In this document: one piece after another, positions 24,012-32,618 of the stretch
Layout: each line of letters opens with the position of its first letter
How positions within the stretch are numbered: position 1 is the stretch's first letter
Source: DASQEH01 sp038239485
Lineage (GTDB): Bacteria > Actinomycetota > Actinomycetes > Propionibacteriales > Nocardioidaceae
DNA: 38,173 nucleotides
Direction of reading: 5' to 3'
Assembly (NCBI GenBank): GCA_038239485.1
Contig: JBBSET010000038.1
Location: 1 to 38,173 of the forward strand
Notes under the pieces: model-generated
Database searches by the model: none
The model's input: the letters and a program-made list of their open reading frames with translations, nothing else
Told to the model about the DNA's origin: nothing
Made by a program: the position numbers and the translations under genes

Positions 24012-24040
24012 TTGCATATATGTGCTGACATCCGAATAAT
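24012..24040 (+). promoter_or_regulatory. argC promoter, apparently leaderless
   Basis: TTGCAT (24012-24017) and AATAAT (24035-24040, five of six -10 bases) are spaced by exactly 17 bases. The predicted start, about 7 bases after the -10, falls on or next to ATG 24048, and no SD precedes it. The AT-rich stretch stands out from its surroundings. Confidence 0.65.
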
Positions 24041-24052
24041 CATGTGCATGAT
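24039..24052 (+). promoter_or_regulatory. Palindromic operator candidate (ARG box) at the argC start
   Basis: ATCATG and CATGAT flank TG, a 6-bp inverted repeat that overlaps the end of the -10 box and the argC start codons. Its place and AT-rich character suit ArgR repression; the repressor itself is encoded in the operon at 29335-29949. Binding is unproven. Confidence 0.5.
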
Positions 24053-25076
24053 GATCAGCGTTGCGGTTGCCGGTGCGAGCGGGTATGCCGGTGGCGAGCT
24101 GCTGCGACTGCTGCTGGGTCACCCTGCGTGCGACATCGCGACGCTCACGGCCGATTCCAGCGCCGGCACGGCGCTCGGGACACACCATGCCAATCTGGTC
24201 CCGCTGGCCGACCGGATCCTGCAGCGCACCGACGCCGGTACCTTGGCGGGCCACGACGTGGTCTTCCTGGCCCTGCCGCACGGCGCGTCCGCCGCGATCG
24301 CCGAGCAGCTCGACGCCGACACCCTGGTCGTCGACTGTGGGGCCGACTTCCGGCTCACCGACGACGATGCGTGGACGATGTTCTACGGCGGCCGGCGGGC
24401 CGGGTCCTGGCCCTATGGCCTGCCCGAGCTGCCAGGCCGCCGCGACCGGCTGCGCGATACGAGGCGGATCGCCGTGCCCGGGTGTTACCCGACCGTCTCG
24501 ACGCTGGCCATCGCACCGGCGGTCGCCGCCGGACTCGGCGACCCAGCGGGTGTCGTCGTCGTGGCCGTCTCCGGTACGTCCGGCGCCGGCAAGGGCCTCA
24601 AGCCGAGCCTCACGGCGTCGGAGGTGATGGGGTCCGCCGCGGCGTACTCGGTGGGGACACACCGGCATACGCCGGAGATCGAGCAGAACCTCGCGACGCT
24701 GACCGACCGGCGGGTGAGGGTGAGCTTCACGCCCGTCCTCGCACCGATGTCGCGTGGCATCCTCGCGACCGTGTCAGCTCCGCTGGAGCCCGGCGTCGAC
24801 GCCGAGCTGGTCACAGCGACCTACGTCAGCGCGTACGAGAAGGAGCCCTTCGTTCAGCTGCTGCCCGCCGGCAGGTGGCCGCAGACCAAGGCCACCCTGG
24901 GGTCGAACGCCATGCATCTCCAAGTTGCCCTGGACCCCCGGGCCGGCCGGCTGGTGGCGGTCGGCGCCATCGACAACCTCACCAAGGGCACAGCAGGAGG
25001 GGCGATCCAGTGCATGAACCTCGCCCTCGGCCTGGACGAGCAGACCGGCCTCAGCACGGTCGGGTTGGCGCCGTGA
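24048..25076 (+). CDS. argC: N-acetyl-gamma-glutamyl-phosphate reductase
   Basis: NADPH-dependent third step of arginine synthesis, 342 residues from the chosen start. The Rossmann motif is VAVAGASGYAGGELLRLLL; the catalytic cysteine is in AVPGCYPTVS; other landmarks are VSGTSGAGKGLKPSL, VGTHRHTPEIEQ and the C-terminal IDNLTKGTAGGAIQCMNLA. In-frame ATGs lie at 24042, 24048 and 24051. I chose 24048 because the promoter at 24012-24040 predicts transcription starting there. It is the first gene of argCJBDFRGH and its stop overlaps argJ (GTGA). Confidence 0.94.
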   Translation: MMISVAVAGASGYAGGELLRLLLGHPACDIATLTADSSAGTALGTHHANLVPLADRILQRTDAGTLAGHDVVFLALPHGASAAIAEQLDADTLVVDCGADFRLTDDDAWTMFYGGRRAGSWPYGLPELPGRRDRLRDTRRIAVPGCYPTVSTLAIAPAVAAGLGDPAGVVVVAVSGTSGAGKGLKPSLTASEVMGSAAAYSVGTHRHTPEIEQNLATLTDRRVRVSFTPVLAPMSRGILATVSAPLEPGVDAELVTATYVSAYEKEPFVQLLPAGRWPQTKATLGSNAMHLQVALDPRAGRLVAVGAIDNLTKGTAGGAIQCMNLALGLDEQTGLSTVGLAP

Positions 25077-26224
25077 CCATCACCCACCCCCGGGGGTTCC
25101 GCGCGGCCGGCGTCGCGGCAGGGCTGAAGGACTCCGGCGGGAAGGACGTCGCGGTCATCGTCAACGACGGGCCGTCTGACGTCGTGGCGGCCGTCTGGAC
25201 GTCGAACCGCTGCAAGGCGAACCCGGTGCTGTGGAGCGAGCAGGTCGTCAAGGACGGCCGGGCCCGCGTGCTCGTCGCGAACTCCGGCGGCGCCAACTGC
25301 TACACCGGCGCTGCCGGCTTCCAGCTCACCCACGCCACCGCCGAGCACGCCGCGGCGCTCGCCGGGTGCGCGTCCGGCGACGTCGTGGTCTGCTCGACCG
25401 GCCTGATCGGGCTGCTCAACGATCGGACCGCGCTCCTGGGGGGAGTCACCTCCGCGCTGGCCGCGGCCGCCCGCGCCGGAGGTGCGGACGCCGCCGAGGC
25501 GATCATGACGACTGACACCGTCGCCAAGACCGCTGTCGCGCGCGGCGACGGTTGGTCGATCGGAGGCATCGCCAAGGGCGCCGGGATGCTGGCTCCCGGT
25601 CTTGCGACGATGCTGGTCTTCATCACCACCGATGCCGACATCTCGCCAGTGCTTGCCGACCAGGCCCTGAGAGCCGCAACCAGGGTGACCTTCGACCGGC
25701 TCGACTCGGACGGGTGCATGTCGACCAACGACGCGGTCGTGCTGATGGTCTCTGGCGCCAGCGGCGTCACGCCGTCACCGGAGCTGTTCACAGACATGCT
25801 GGTGGGCCTGTGCCACGACCTGGCCCGACAGCTGCTGCGCGACGCGGAGGGCGCCGAGCACGACATCGAAGTGGCCGTGCGCGGAGCCGCCACCGAGGCG
25901 GACGCCCTCGAGGTGGCCAGGTCGGTCGCGCGGAGCAACCTGTTCAAGTGCGCCATCTTTGGCAACGACCCCAACTGGGGCCGCATCCTCGCCTCGGTCG
26001 GCACCACGGCCGCCGTGTTCGACCCGGCCGACCTCGACGTCGCCCTCAACGGTGTGTGGGTATGCCGCAGCAGCGGCCTCGGCGCCGACCGGAGCCTCGT
26101 CGACCTCGAAGACCGCGACGTCACGGTCGAGATCGACCTCAAGTCCGGGCCCGCGGAGGCCACCATCTGGACCAACGACCTGACCACGGCCTACGTCCAC
26201 GAGAACTCGGCGTACGCCTCATGA
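25073..26224 (+). CDS. argJ: Glutamate N-acetyltransferase / ornithine acetyltransferase
   Basis: Transfers the acetyl group from N-acetylornithine to glutamate, recycling it; some members also use acetyl-CoA. It has 383 residues. The autocleavage site is in AKGAGMLAPGLATMLVF, where the protein splits before the threonine of ATML, which becomes the nucleophile. GGANCYTG and CSTGLIG form the oxyanion area, and GNDPNWGRILASVG is conserved near the C terminus. GTG 25073 overlaps the argC stop and the end overlaps argB (ATGA). No argA or argE lies in the window, consistent with the cyclic acetyl pathway. Confidence 0.95.
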   Translation: MTITHPRGFRAAGVAAGLKDSGGKDVAVIVNDGPSDVVAAVWTSNRCKANPVLWSEQVVKDGRARVLVANSGGANCYTGAAGFQLTHATAEHAAALAGCASGDVVVCSTGLIGLLNDRTALLGGVTSALAAAARAGGADAAEAIMTTDTVAKTAVARGDGWSIGGIAKGAGMLAPGLATMLVFITTDADISPVLADQALRAATRVTFDRLDSDGCMSTNDAVVLMVSGASGVTPSPELFTDMLVGLCHDLARQLLRDAEGAEHDIEVAVRGAATEADALEVARSVARSNLFKCAIFGNDPNWGRILASVGTTAAVFDPADLDVALNGVWVCRSSGLGADRSLVDLEDRDVTVEIDLKSGPAEATIWTNDLTTAYVHENSAYAS

Positions 26225-27153
26225 CCGTCGACTGGCAGCAGGCGACGGCCAAGGCGGCCACCCTCGCGCAGGCGCTGCCCTGGCTGGAGAAGTACCACGG
26301 CAAGACCGTCGTGGTGAAGTACGGCGGCAACGCCATGACCGACGACACCCTCAAGACCGCCTTCGCCGAGGACATCGTCTGGCTGCGGTACGCCGGCTTC
26401 CGGCCCGTGGTCGTGCACGGAGGAGGGCCGCAGATCAGCGCGATGCTCGACCGGCTCGGGATCGAGTCGCACTTCCGCGGCGGACTCAGGGTGACGACGC
26501 CCGAGGCCATGGACGTGGTGAGGATGGTGCTCGTCGGTCAGGTCGGCCGCGAGCTCGTCGGGCTGCTCAACCAGCACGGACCGCTCGCCGTCGGGCTCTC
26601 CGGCGAGGACGCCGGCCTCTTCACCGCCAAACGCACGGGCGTCATCGTCGACGGGGCCACCGTCGACATCGGGCTGGTCGGCGAGGTCACCGAGGTGCGC
26701 CCCGAGGCGGTCCAGGACCTCATCGACGCCGGCCGGATACCCGTCGTCTCCACGGTGGCCCCCGACGAGGACGGCCAGGTCCACAATGTCAACGCCGACA
26801 CCGCCGCCGCCGCCCTGGCGGTGGCGCTCGGCGCCGAGAAGCTGCTCGTGCTGACCGACGTCGAGGGTCTCTACCGGGACTGGCCGGCCAGCGACGACAT
26901 CATCGGCGAGATCGGGGTAGACGCCCTCGAGGAGCTGATGCCGAGCCTGACGAGCGGCATGGTGCCCAAGATGGGCGCCTGCCTGAAGGCGGTCCGCGAG
27001 GGTGTGCCGCGTGCCACCGTGGTGGACGGACGCGAGCCGCACGCCGTACTACTGGAGATCTTCACCGACGAAGGGGTCGGGACGCAGGTGCTTCCCGACA
27101 CTCCGACCAAGATTCGCACCGCGCTACGCCGTACTCAGGAGGGGACGCCGTGA
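26221..27153 (+). CDS. argB: Acetylglutamate kinase
   Basis: Phosphorylates N-acetylglutamate, the usual arginine-feedback step. The 310 residues fit the arginine-sensitive form with an N-terminal helix (TAKAATLAQALPWLEKYHGK). Motifs of the amino-acid kinase fold are VVVKYGGNAMTDD, VVVHGGGPQISAMLDRLG, HNVNADTAAAALAVALGAEK, LTDVEGLYRDW and SGMVPKMGACLKAV. ATG 26221 overlaps the argJ stop; its end overlaps argD (GTGA). Confidence 0.96.
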   Translation: MTVDWQQATAKAATLAQALPWLEKYHGKTVVVKYGGNAMTDDTLKTAFAEDIVWLRYAGFRPVVVHGGGPQISAMLDRLGIESHFRGGLRVTTPEAMDVVRMVLVGQVGRELVGLLNQHGPLAVGLSGEDAGLFTAKRTGVIVDGATVDIGLVGEVTEVRPEAVQDLIDAGRIPVVSTVAPDEDGQVHNVNADTAAAALAVALGAEKLLVLTDVEGLYRDWPASDDIIGEIGVDALEELMPSLTSGMVPKMGACLKAVREGVPRATVVDGREPHAVLLEIFTDEGVGTQVLPDTPTKIRTALRRTQEGTP

Positions 27154-28403
27154 CTGATCAGCCCATGACGTCGGGCCGGAGCTCCGTCGCCGTGCTCACC
27201 GAGCGCTACGAAGGGGCGGTGATGAACACGTTCGGCCCGCCCAAGCGCGTCCTCGTGCGCGGGGCCGGCTGCCATGTCTGGGACGCCGACGGCAGGCGAT
27301 ACCTCGACCTGATGGCGGGTATCGCCGTCAACTCCCTGGGCCACGCCCACCCGGCGGTGGTGGCAGCCATGACGGCGCAGGCGTCGACGCTCGGCCAGGT
27401 GTCGAACCTCTTCGCCTCCGAACCTCAGATCGTCCTCGCCGAGCGGCTGCTGGTGCTGGCCGGCGCCGACGGCGAGGGTCGGGTGTTCTTCTGCAACTCC
27501 GGCACCGAGGCCAACGAGGCCGCCATCAAGATCACCCGGCGAACCGGGCGTACCAGGATCGTCGCCGCCCAGGGCGGCTTCCACGGCCGCACGCTCGGTG
27601 CGCTGGCGCTCACGGCCAAGGCGGCGTACCGCGCGCCGTTCGAGCCGCTGCCCGGCGATGTCGTCTGGGTGCCCTACGGTGACGCCGCGGCGCTGTCGGC
27701 CGCCGTCGACGAGACCACTGCGGCCATCGTCCTCGAGCCGATCCAGGGCGAGGCCGGGGTGATCGTGCCGCCGGACGGATATCTGAGCGCCGCGCGGCGG
27801 GTCGCCGACCGCGACGGAGCGTTGCTCTGGTTCGACGAGGTCCAGACCGGGGTGGGGCGAACCGGTCGCTGGTTCGGCTACCAGGCCGAGCAGGTGCAGC
27901 CCGACATCATCACGCTGGCCAAGGGGCTGGCCGGCGGCTTCCCTATCGGCGCCTGCATCGGGCTCGGCTCCGCCGGCTCGCTGCTCGGGCCGGGGCAGCA
28001 CGGGAACACGTTCGGCGGCAACCCGGTCGCGTGCGCCACGTCGCTGGCCGTGCTCGACGTGATCCAGCAGGACGACCTGCTCACCCATGTGACGTCCATC
28101 GGCGCCGAGCTAGCCGCGCGGCTGCGGCTGGTCGATGGCGTCATCGCCGTGCGGGGGCGGGGCCTGCTGCTCGCGGCCGACATCGCGCCGGGTACGTCGC
28201 CCCTCGTGGCTGCCGCGGCCCTCGAGGGCGGCGTCATCGTCAACGACCCGACCCCTGACTGCCTACGCCTCGCACCGCCGCTGGTCCTCTCGTCGGCGCA
28301 CATCGACGAGGCGATCCCTGTCCTGTCGTCGGCGATCGGTGCCCACAGCCGAGCCCAGGATGCCGCCGGGCCGGCTCAGCGACACCCCCTGGAGGTGTCG
28401 TGA
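27150..28403 (+). CDS. argD: Acetylornithine aminotransferase
   Basis: PLP-dependent class III aminotransferase converting N-acetylglutamate semialdehyde to N-acetylornithine. It has 417 residues. Landmarks are FFCNSGTEANEAAIKITRR, QGGFHGRTLGALALTAK, VLEPIQGEAGV, WFDEVQTGVGRTG and the cofactor lysine in ITLAKGLAGGFPIGA, then HGNTFGGNPVACA. A non-conserved tail of about 20 residues (from about SRAQDAAGPAQ) follows the fold. GTG 27150 overlaps the argB stop. Confidence 0.95.
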   Translation: MTDQPMTSGRSSVAVLTERYEGAVMNTFGPPKRVLVRGAGCHVWDADGRRYLDLMAGIAVNSLGHAHPAVVAAMTAQASTLGQVSNLFASEPQIVLAERLLVLAGADGEGRVFFCNSGTEANEAAIKITRRTGRTRIVAAQGGFHGRTLGALALTAKAAYRAPFEPLPGDVVWVPYGDAAALSAAVDETTAAIVLEPIQGEAGVIVPPDGYLSAARRVADRDGALLWFDEVQTGVGRTGRWFGYQAEQVQPDIITLAKGLAGGFPIGACIGLGSAGSLLGPGQHGNTFGGNPVACATSLAVLDVIQQDDLLTHVTSIGAELAARLRLVDGVIAVRGRGLLLAADIAPGTSPLVAAAALEGGVIVNDPTPDCLRLAPPLVLSSAHIDEAIPVLSSAIGAHSRAQDAAGPAQRHPLEVS

Positions 28404-29335
28404 TGCGGCACTTCCTACGTGACGACGACCTGTCGGGGCTGGAGCAGGCCGAGATCCTGGACCTGGCCGACGCGTTCGCCAAGGACCGCTTCCACCTGCA
28501 GCCACTCGCCGGACCGCAGTCGGTGGCGGTGATCTTCGACAAGCCCTCCACCAGGACCCGGGTGTCGTTCAGTATCGGCATCGCCGAGCTGGGCGGCTAC
28601 CCGCTCGTCATGGACGCGCAGTCCTCGCAGATGGGGCGCGGGGAGCCGGTCGAGGACACCGCCCGAGTGCTCGGGCGGCAGGTGGAGGCGGTCGTGTGGC
28701 GCACCTTCGGGCAGGCCCGGGTCGAGGCGATGGCAGCCGCCGCCGGCGTACCCGTGGTCAACGCGCTGACGGACCTGTTCCACCCGTGCCAGATCCTGGC
28801 CGACCTGCAGACGGTGCGGGCGCACAAGGGCAGGCTGGCCGGGCTCACGCTGTGCTACCTCGGCGACGGTGCCAACAACATGGCGCACTCCTACCTCCTC
28901 GGTGGCGCGGTCGCGGGCATGCACGTCCGGATCGGGTCCCCGCGAGGGTACGCACCCGACCCGGACGTCGTCGATGCCGCCGCCGGCATCGCCTCGGACA
29001 CCGGCGGGTCCGTCGCGCTGCTCACCTCTGCGCCCGCCGCGCTCGACGGTGCCGACGTGGTCGCCACCGACACCTGGGTGTCGATGGGGCAGGAGGGCGA
29101 GGCCGACGACCGGTCGTCGCCCTTCGTCCCCTATGCCGTCGACGCCGACGCGATGGCCTATGCCGACCCCGGAGCGGTCGTGCTCCACTGCCTGCCGGCC
29201 TACCGCGGCAGGGAGATCGCGGCCGACGTGATCGACGGGCCGCAGAGCGTGGTCTGGGACGAGGCGGAGAACCGGCTGCACGCGCAGAAGGCGCTGCTGA
29301 CCTGGCTGCTCGCCCGGGCGCGGGGGGAGGCGTGA
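28403..29335 (+). CDS. argF: Ornithine carbamoyltransferase
   Basis: Makes citrulline from ornithine and carbamoyl phosphate. It has 310 residues, a normal length. The carbamoyl-phosphate site is DKPSTRTRVSFS, followed by FHPCQILADLQT. Ornithine binding uses DTWVSMGQEGE, and HCLPAYRGREI carries the conserved Cys. ATG 28403 is preferred over the adjacent in-frame GTG 28400 because GGAGG (28391-28395) is then 7 bases away. TGATG overlaps join it to argD and to argR. Confidence 0.96.
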   Translation: MRHFLRDDDLSGLEQAEILDLADAFAKDRFHLQPLAGPQSVAVIFDKPSTRTRVSFSIGIAELGGYPLVMDAQSSQMGRGEPVEDTARVLGRQVEAVVWRTFGQARVEAMAAAAGVPVVNALTDLFHPCQILADLQTVRAHKGRLAGLTLCYLGDGANNMAHSYLLGGAVAGMHVRIGSPRGYAPDPDVVDAAAGIASDTGGSVALLTSAPAALDGADVVATDTWVSMGQEGEADDRSSPFVPYAVDADAMAYADPGAVVLHCLPAYRGREIAADVIDGPQSVVWDEAENRLHAQKALLTWLLARARGEA

Positions 29336-29949
29336 TGTCGACCGACGCCCACGTCGTCACCAGCAGGGCTGCCCGGCACCAGCGGATCGCCGAGCTGCTC
29401 AGCCGGCTTCCCGTCCGGTCCCAGGCCGAGCTCGCCGACCTGCTCGCCGCCGACGGTCTGCACGTCACCCAGGGAACGCTCTCGCGGGACCTGGTCGAGC
29501 TCGATGCGGTCCGCGTGCGGGACGCGCGAGGCGTCCTCGTCTACGCCGTGCCGGGCGAGGGCGGCGATCGTACCCCCCGGCCGGCCGCCGGGTCGGTCAC
29601 AGCCGGCAACCGACTGGCCCGGCTGTGCGCCGAGCTGCTGGTGAGCGCCGAACCGTCCGCGAACCTGGTGGTGGTCCGGACGCCGCCGGGCGCGGCCCAG
29701 TTCCTCGCGTCGGCCATCGACAAAGCCGAGCTGACCGCGGCTCTGGGGACCATCGCCGGAGACGACACCGTCATCATCATCACGCGCGAGCCCGACGGCG
29801 GTGCCGAGCTGAGCCGCACCTTGGCCGCCTTCGCTGACCACAGCGACCCCGATCCCGCCAGATGCGGGCACCCCACAGCCGAACCCACCAGAGCCGAACC
29901 CACCAGAGCCGAACCCACCCGAGCCGAAGACACACAGGAGACCTCATGA
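29335..29949 (+). CDS. argR: Arginine repressor ArgR with repeat-expanded C-terminal tail
   Basis: Hexameric, arginine-dependent repressor of arginine genes. It has 204 residues, about 30-40 more than usual. The winged-helix domain (about 15-80) has RSQAELADLLAADGLHVTQG and TLSRDLVELDAVRVRD. The C-terminal arginine-binding and oligomerisation domain (about 95-165) ends LGTIAGDDTVIIITRE. After about residue 178 comes a tail of PTAEPTRAEPTRAEPTRAED type, coded by a 15-bp tandem repeat; it is probably disordered. ATG 29335 overlaps the argF stop. The autogenous arrangement inside its target operon is common in actinobacteria. Confidence 0.94.
   Translation: MSTDAHVVTSRAARHQRIAELLSRLPVRSQAELADLLAADGLHVTQGTLSRDLVELDAVRVRDARGVLVYAVPGEGGDRTPRPAAGSVTAGNRLARLCAELLVSAEPSANLVVVRTPPGAAQFLASAIDKAELTAALGTIAGDDTVIIITREPDGGAELSRTLAAFADHSDPDPARCGHPTAEPTRAEPTRAEPTRAEDTQETS
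29878..29929 (+). repeat. 15-bp in-frame tandem repeat at the end of argR
   Basis: Three near-identical units GCCGAACCCACCAGA (starting 29878, 29893, 29908; the third with one change) and a degenerate fourth from 29923. They encode AEPTR repeats. They end just before the argG SD (AGGAG 29935-29939), so copy-number change would alter the ArgR tail without a frameshift. Confidence 0.9.
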
Positions 29950-31184
29950 CCACGTCACCGCAGGATCGGATCGTCCTGGCCTACTCCGGCGGGCTCGACA
30001 CCTCTGTCGCCATCGGCTGGCTGGGCGACCAGACCGGTGCGGAGGTGGTGGCGGTCGCCATCGACGTCGGGCAGGGCGGCGAGGACATGGAGGCGATCCG
30101 CCAGCGGGCGCTGGCCTGCGGTGCGGTGGAGGCCGTCGTGGTCGACGCCAAGGAGGAGTTCGCGGACGCCTACTGCGCGCCTGCTCTGAAGGCCAATGCC
30201 CTCTACATGGACCGCTACCCGCTCGTCTCCGCGCTCTCGCGGCCGCTGATCGCCAAGCACCTGGTCCAGGCCGCCGAGACCCATGGCGCCACCATCCTCA
30301 GCCACGGCTGCACCGGCAAAGGCAACGACCAGGTCCGGTTCGAGGTCGGCATCGCGTCGATGGCGCCGCACCTGAAGGTGATCGCGCCGGTCCGTGACTA
30401 CGCCTGGACCCGGGAGAAGGCCATCGCCTACGCCGGCGAGCACGACCTGCCCATCGACGTCACGTCGAAGTCTCCCTACTCGATCGACCAGAACGTCTGG
30501 GGTCGCGCCGTCGAGACGGGCTTCCTGGAGGACATCTGGAACGCGCCTATCGAGGACGTCTACTCCTACACCGCGGATCCGGCCTCACCGCGCGACGCCG
30601 ACGAGGTGGTCATCTCGTTCGAGTCCGGTATCCCGGTGGCGATCGACGGGCAGCCGGTCACGATGCTCCGGGCCATCGAGGAGCTCAACCGACGTGGGGG
30701 AGCGCAGGGGGTCGGGCGCCTCGACGTGGTCGAGGACCGGCTGGTCGGGATCAAGAGCCGCGAGATCTACGAGGCCCCCGGAGCGATGGTGCTGATCGCG
30801 GCCCATGTCGAACTGGAGAGCGTCACCGTCGAGCGGGACCTGGCCAGGTTCAAGAAGGGCATCGACCAGCGTTGGGGCGAGCTGACGTACGACGGGCTGT
30901 GGTTCTCACCCCTCAAGCGTGCCCTGGACACGTTCGTCGACGCCACCCAGGAGCATGTCAGCGGCGACGTCCGGATGACCCTGCACGGCGGCAGGGCGGT
31001 GGCCACCGGGCGCCGATCGGCGTCGAGCCTGTACGACTTCAACCTCGCGACCTACGACGAGGGCGACACCTTCGACCAGTCGCTCGCGAAGGGCTTCATC
31101 GAGCTCTGGGGGCTCCCGAGCAAGATCGCCTCCCGGCGTGACCAGCGGCTCAGCGATCACGCGGGAGGGTCGGCCACACAGTGA
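29946..31184 (+). CDS. argG: Argininosuccinate synthase
   Basis: ATP-dependent joining of citrulline and aspartate. It has 412 residues. The ATP pyrophosphatase P-loop is LAYSGGLDTSVAIGWL; other conserved parts are HGCTGKGNDQVRFE, YAWTREKAIAYA, SIDQNVWGRAVE and GIKSREIYEAPG. ATG 29946 overlaps the argR stop (ATGA) with AGGAG 6 bases upstream; the frame is open upstream only because it reads through the argR repeat. The short Ser/Thr tail is not conserved. The end overlaps argH (GTGA). Confidence 0.96.
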   Translation: MTTSPQDRIVLAYSGGLDTSVAIGWLGDQTGAEVVAVAIDVGQGGEDMEAIRQRALACGAVEAVVVDAKEEFADAYCAPALKANALYMDRYPLVSALSRPLIAKHLVQAAETHGATILSHGCTGKGNDQVRFEVGIASMAPHLKVIAPVRDYAWTREKAIAYAGEHDLPIDVTSKSPYSIDQNVWGRAVETGFLEDIWNAPIEDVYSYTADPASPRDADEVVISFESGIPVAIDGQPVTMLRAIEELNRRGGAQGVGRLDVVEDRLVGIKSREIYEAPGAMVLIAAHVELESVTVERDLARFKKGIDQRWGELTYDGLWFSPLKRALDTFVDATQEHVSGDVRMTLHGGRAVATGRRSASSLYDFNLATYDEGDTFDQSLAKGFIELWGLPSKIASRRDQRLSDHAGGSATQ

Positions 31185-32611
31185 CCGATCCGCCGGAGAC
31201 GCCGACGACCCGGCTCTGGGGAGGTCGCTTCTCGACGGGACCCTCACCGGAGCTGAGCCGGCTCAGCCGGTCCACCCCGTTCGACTGGCGGCTCGCGGCG
31301 TATGACCTCGCGGGCTCGCGCGCCCACGCGCGGGTGCTGGCGCGCGCCGGGCTGCTCGACGCGGTGTCGCTCGCGCGGCTGCTCGTGGGTATCGACACGC
31401 TCGCCGCCGCGGTCGCCGGCGGGACCTTCACCCCGTCGGCCGACGACGAGGACGTCCACACAGCCCTCGAACGCGGCCTGGTCGGCATCGTCGGCGACGA
31501 CCTGGGTGGCAGGCTGCGTGCCGGACGGTCGCGCAACGACCAGATCGCCACGCTCTTCAAGGTGTTCCTGCGCGACCACGCGACCAGTATCCGCGGTCTC
31601 ATCCTCGACCTCGCCGAGGCGCTCGCGGGGCAGGCCGAGCGCCATCTCGGCGCTCCGATGCCGGGACGCACGCACATGCAGCACGCCCAGCCGATCCTGC
31701 TGTCCCACCATCTGCTCGCCCATGCCTGGCCGCTCACCCGGGACGCGTCTCGGCTGCTCGACTGGGACGCCAGGGTCGCTGTCGACTCGCCGTACGGCTC
31801 CGGCGCCCTGGCCGGCAGCTCGCTAGGGCTCGACCCGGAGCTGGTGGCCGAGGAGCTGGGCTTTCGCGCCTCGAGCGCCAACAGCCTCGACGGGACGGCC
31901 GCCCGCGACTTCGTGGCCGAGTTCGCGTTCGTGCTGGCTCAGATCGGGGTCGACCTGTCCCGGCTGGCCGAGGACATCGTGATCTGGGCAACGGCGGAGT
32001 TCGGCTTCGTGCGGCTGGATGACGGCTACTCGACCGGGTCGAGCATCATGCCGCAGAAGAAGAACCCGGACATCGCCGAGCTCGCCCGCGGGAAGGCCGG
32101 CCGCCTGATCGGCAACCTCGCCGGGCTGCTGGCCACGCTCAAAGGGCTGCCGCTGGCCTACAATCGCGACCTCCAGGAGGACAAGGAGCCGGTCTTCGAC
32201 TCCGTCGACACCCTCGAGGTGCTGCTGCCCGCGTTCACCGGCATGGTGGCCACGCTGAGGTTCGACACCGAGCGGATGGCGGGGCTCGCCGCGACCGGTC
32301 ACTCGCTGGCCACCGATGTCGCCGAGTGGCTGGTCCGGCAGGGGATGCCGTTCGCCGAGGCCCATGAGGTCGCGGGAGCGTGCGTCCGAGCGGCCGAGGC
32401 CGGGGGAGTGGAGCTGTGGGAGCTCGGCGACGACGACCTGGCCGCCGTATCGCCCGCTCTCACGGCTCAGGTTCGTGACGTCTTGTCCGTCGAGGGCTCG
32501 ATCAACTCGCGTGACGCGCGCGGAGGCACCGCTCTGGTGCGTGTCACGGAGCAGCTCACGGAGCTCAGACAGACAGCCACGAGCCTGCGCCGAGCCTCGC
32601 CTCGGGCATGA
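31181..32611 (+). CDS. argH: Argininosuccinate lyase
   Basis: Splits argininosuccinate to arginine and fumarate, the last step. It has 476 residues, fumarase/aspartase superfamily. The start LWGGRFSTGPSPEL is typical; VHTALERGL and RAGRSRNDQIATLFKVFLRD follow, then GRTHMQHAQPILLSHHLL with the catalytic His, and the signature GSSIMPQKKNPDIAEL. GTG 31181 overlaps the argG stop. It closes the arginine operon; the glycosylase gene follows after 7 bases. Confidence 0.96.
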   Translation: MTDPPETPTTRLWGGRFSTGPSPELSRLSRSTPFDWRLAAYDLAGSRAHARVLARAGLLDAVSLARLLVGIDTLAAAVAGGTFTPSADDEDVHTALERGLVGIVGDDLGGRLRAGRSRNDQIATLFKVFLRDHATSIRGLILDLAEALAGQAERHLGAPMPGRTHMQHAQPILLSHHLLAHAWPLTRDASRLLDWDARVAVDSPYGSGALAGSSLGLDPELVAEELGFRASSANSLDGTAARDFVAEFAFVLAQIGVDLSRLAEDIVIWATAEFGFVRLDDGYSTGSSIMPQKKNPDIAELARGKAGRLIGNLAGLLATLKGLPLAYNRDLQEDKEPVFDSVDTLEVLLPAFTGMVATLRFDTERMAGLAATGHSLATDVAEWLVRQGMPFAEAHEVAGACVRAAEAGGVELWELGDDDLAAVSPALTAQVRDVLSVEGSINSRDARGGTALVRVTEQLTELRQTATSLRRASPRA

Positions 32612-32618
32612 TGCTCAG

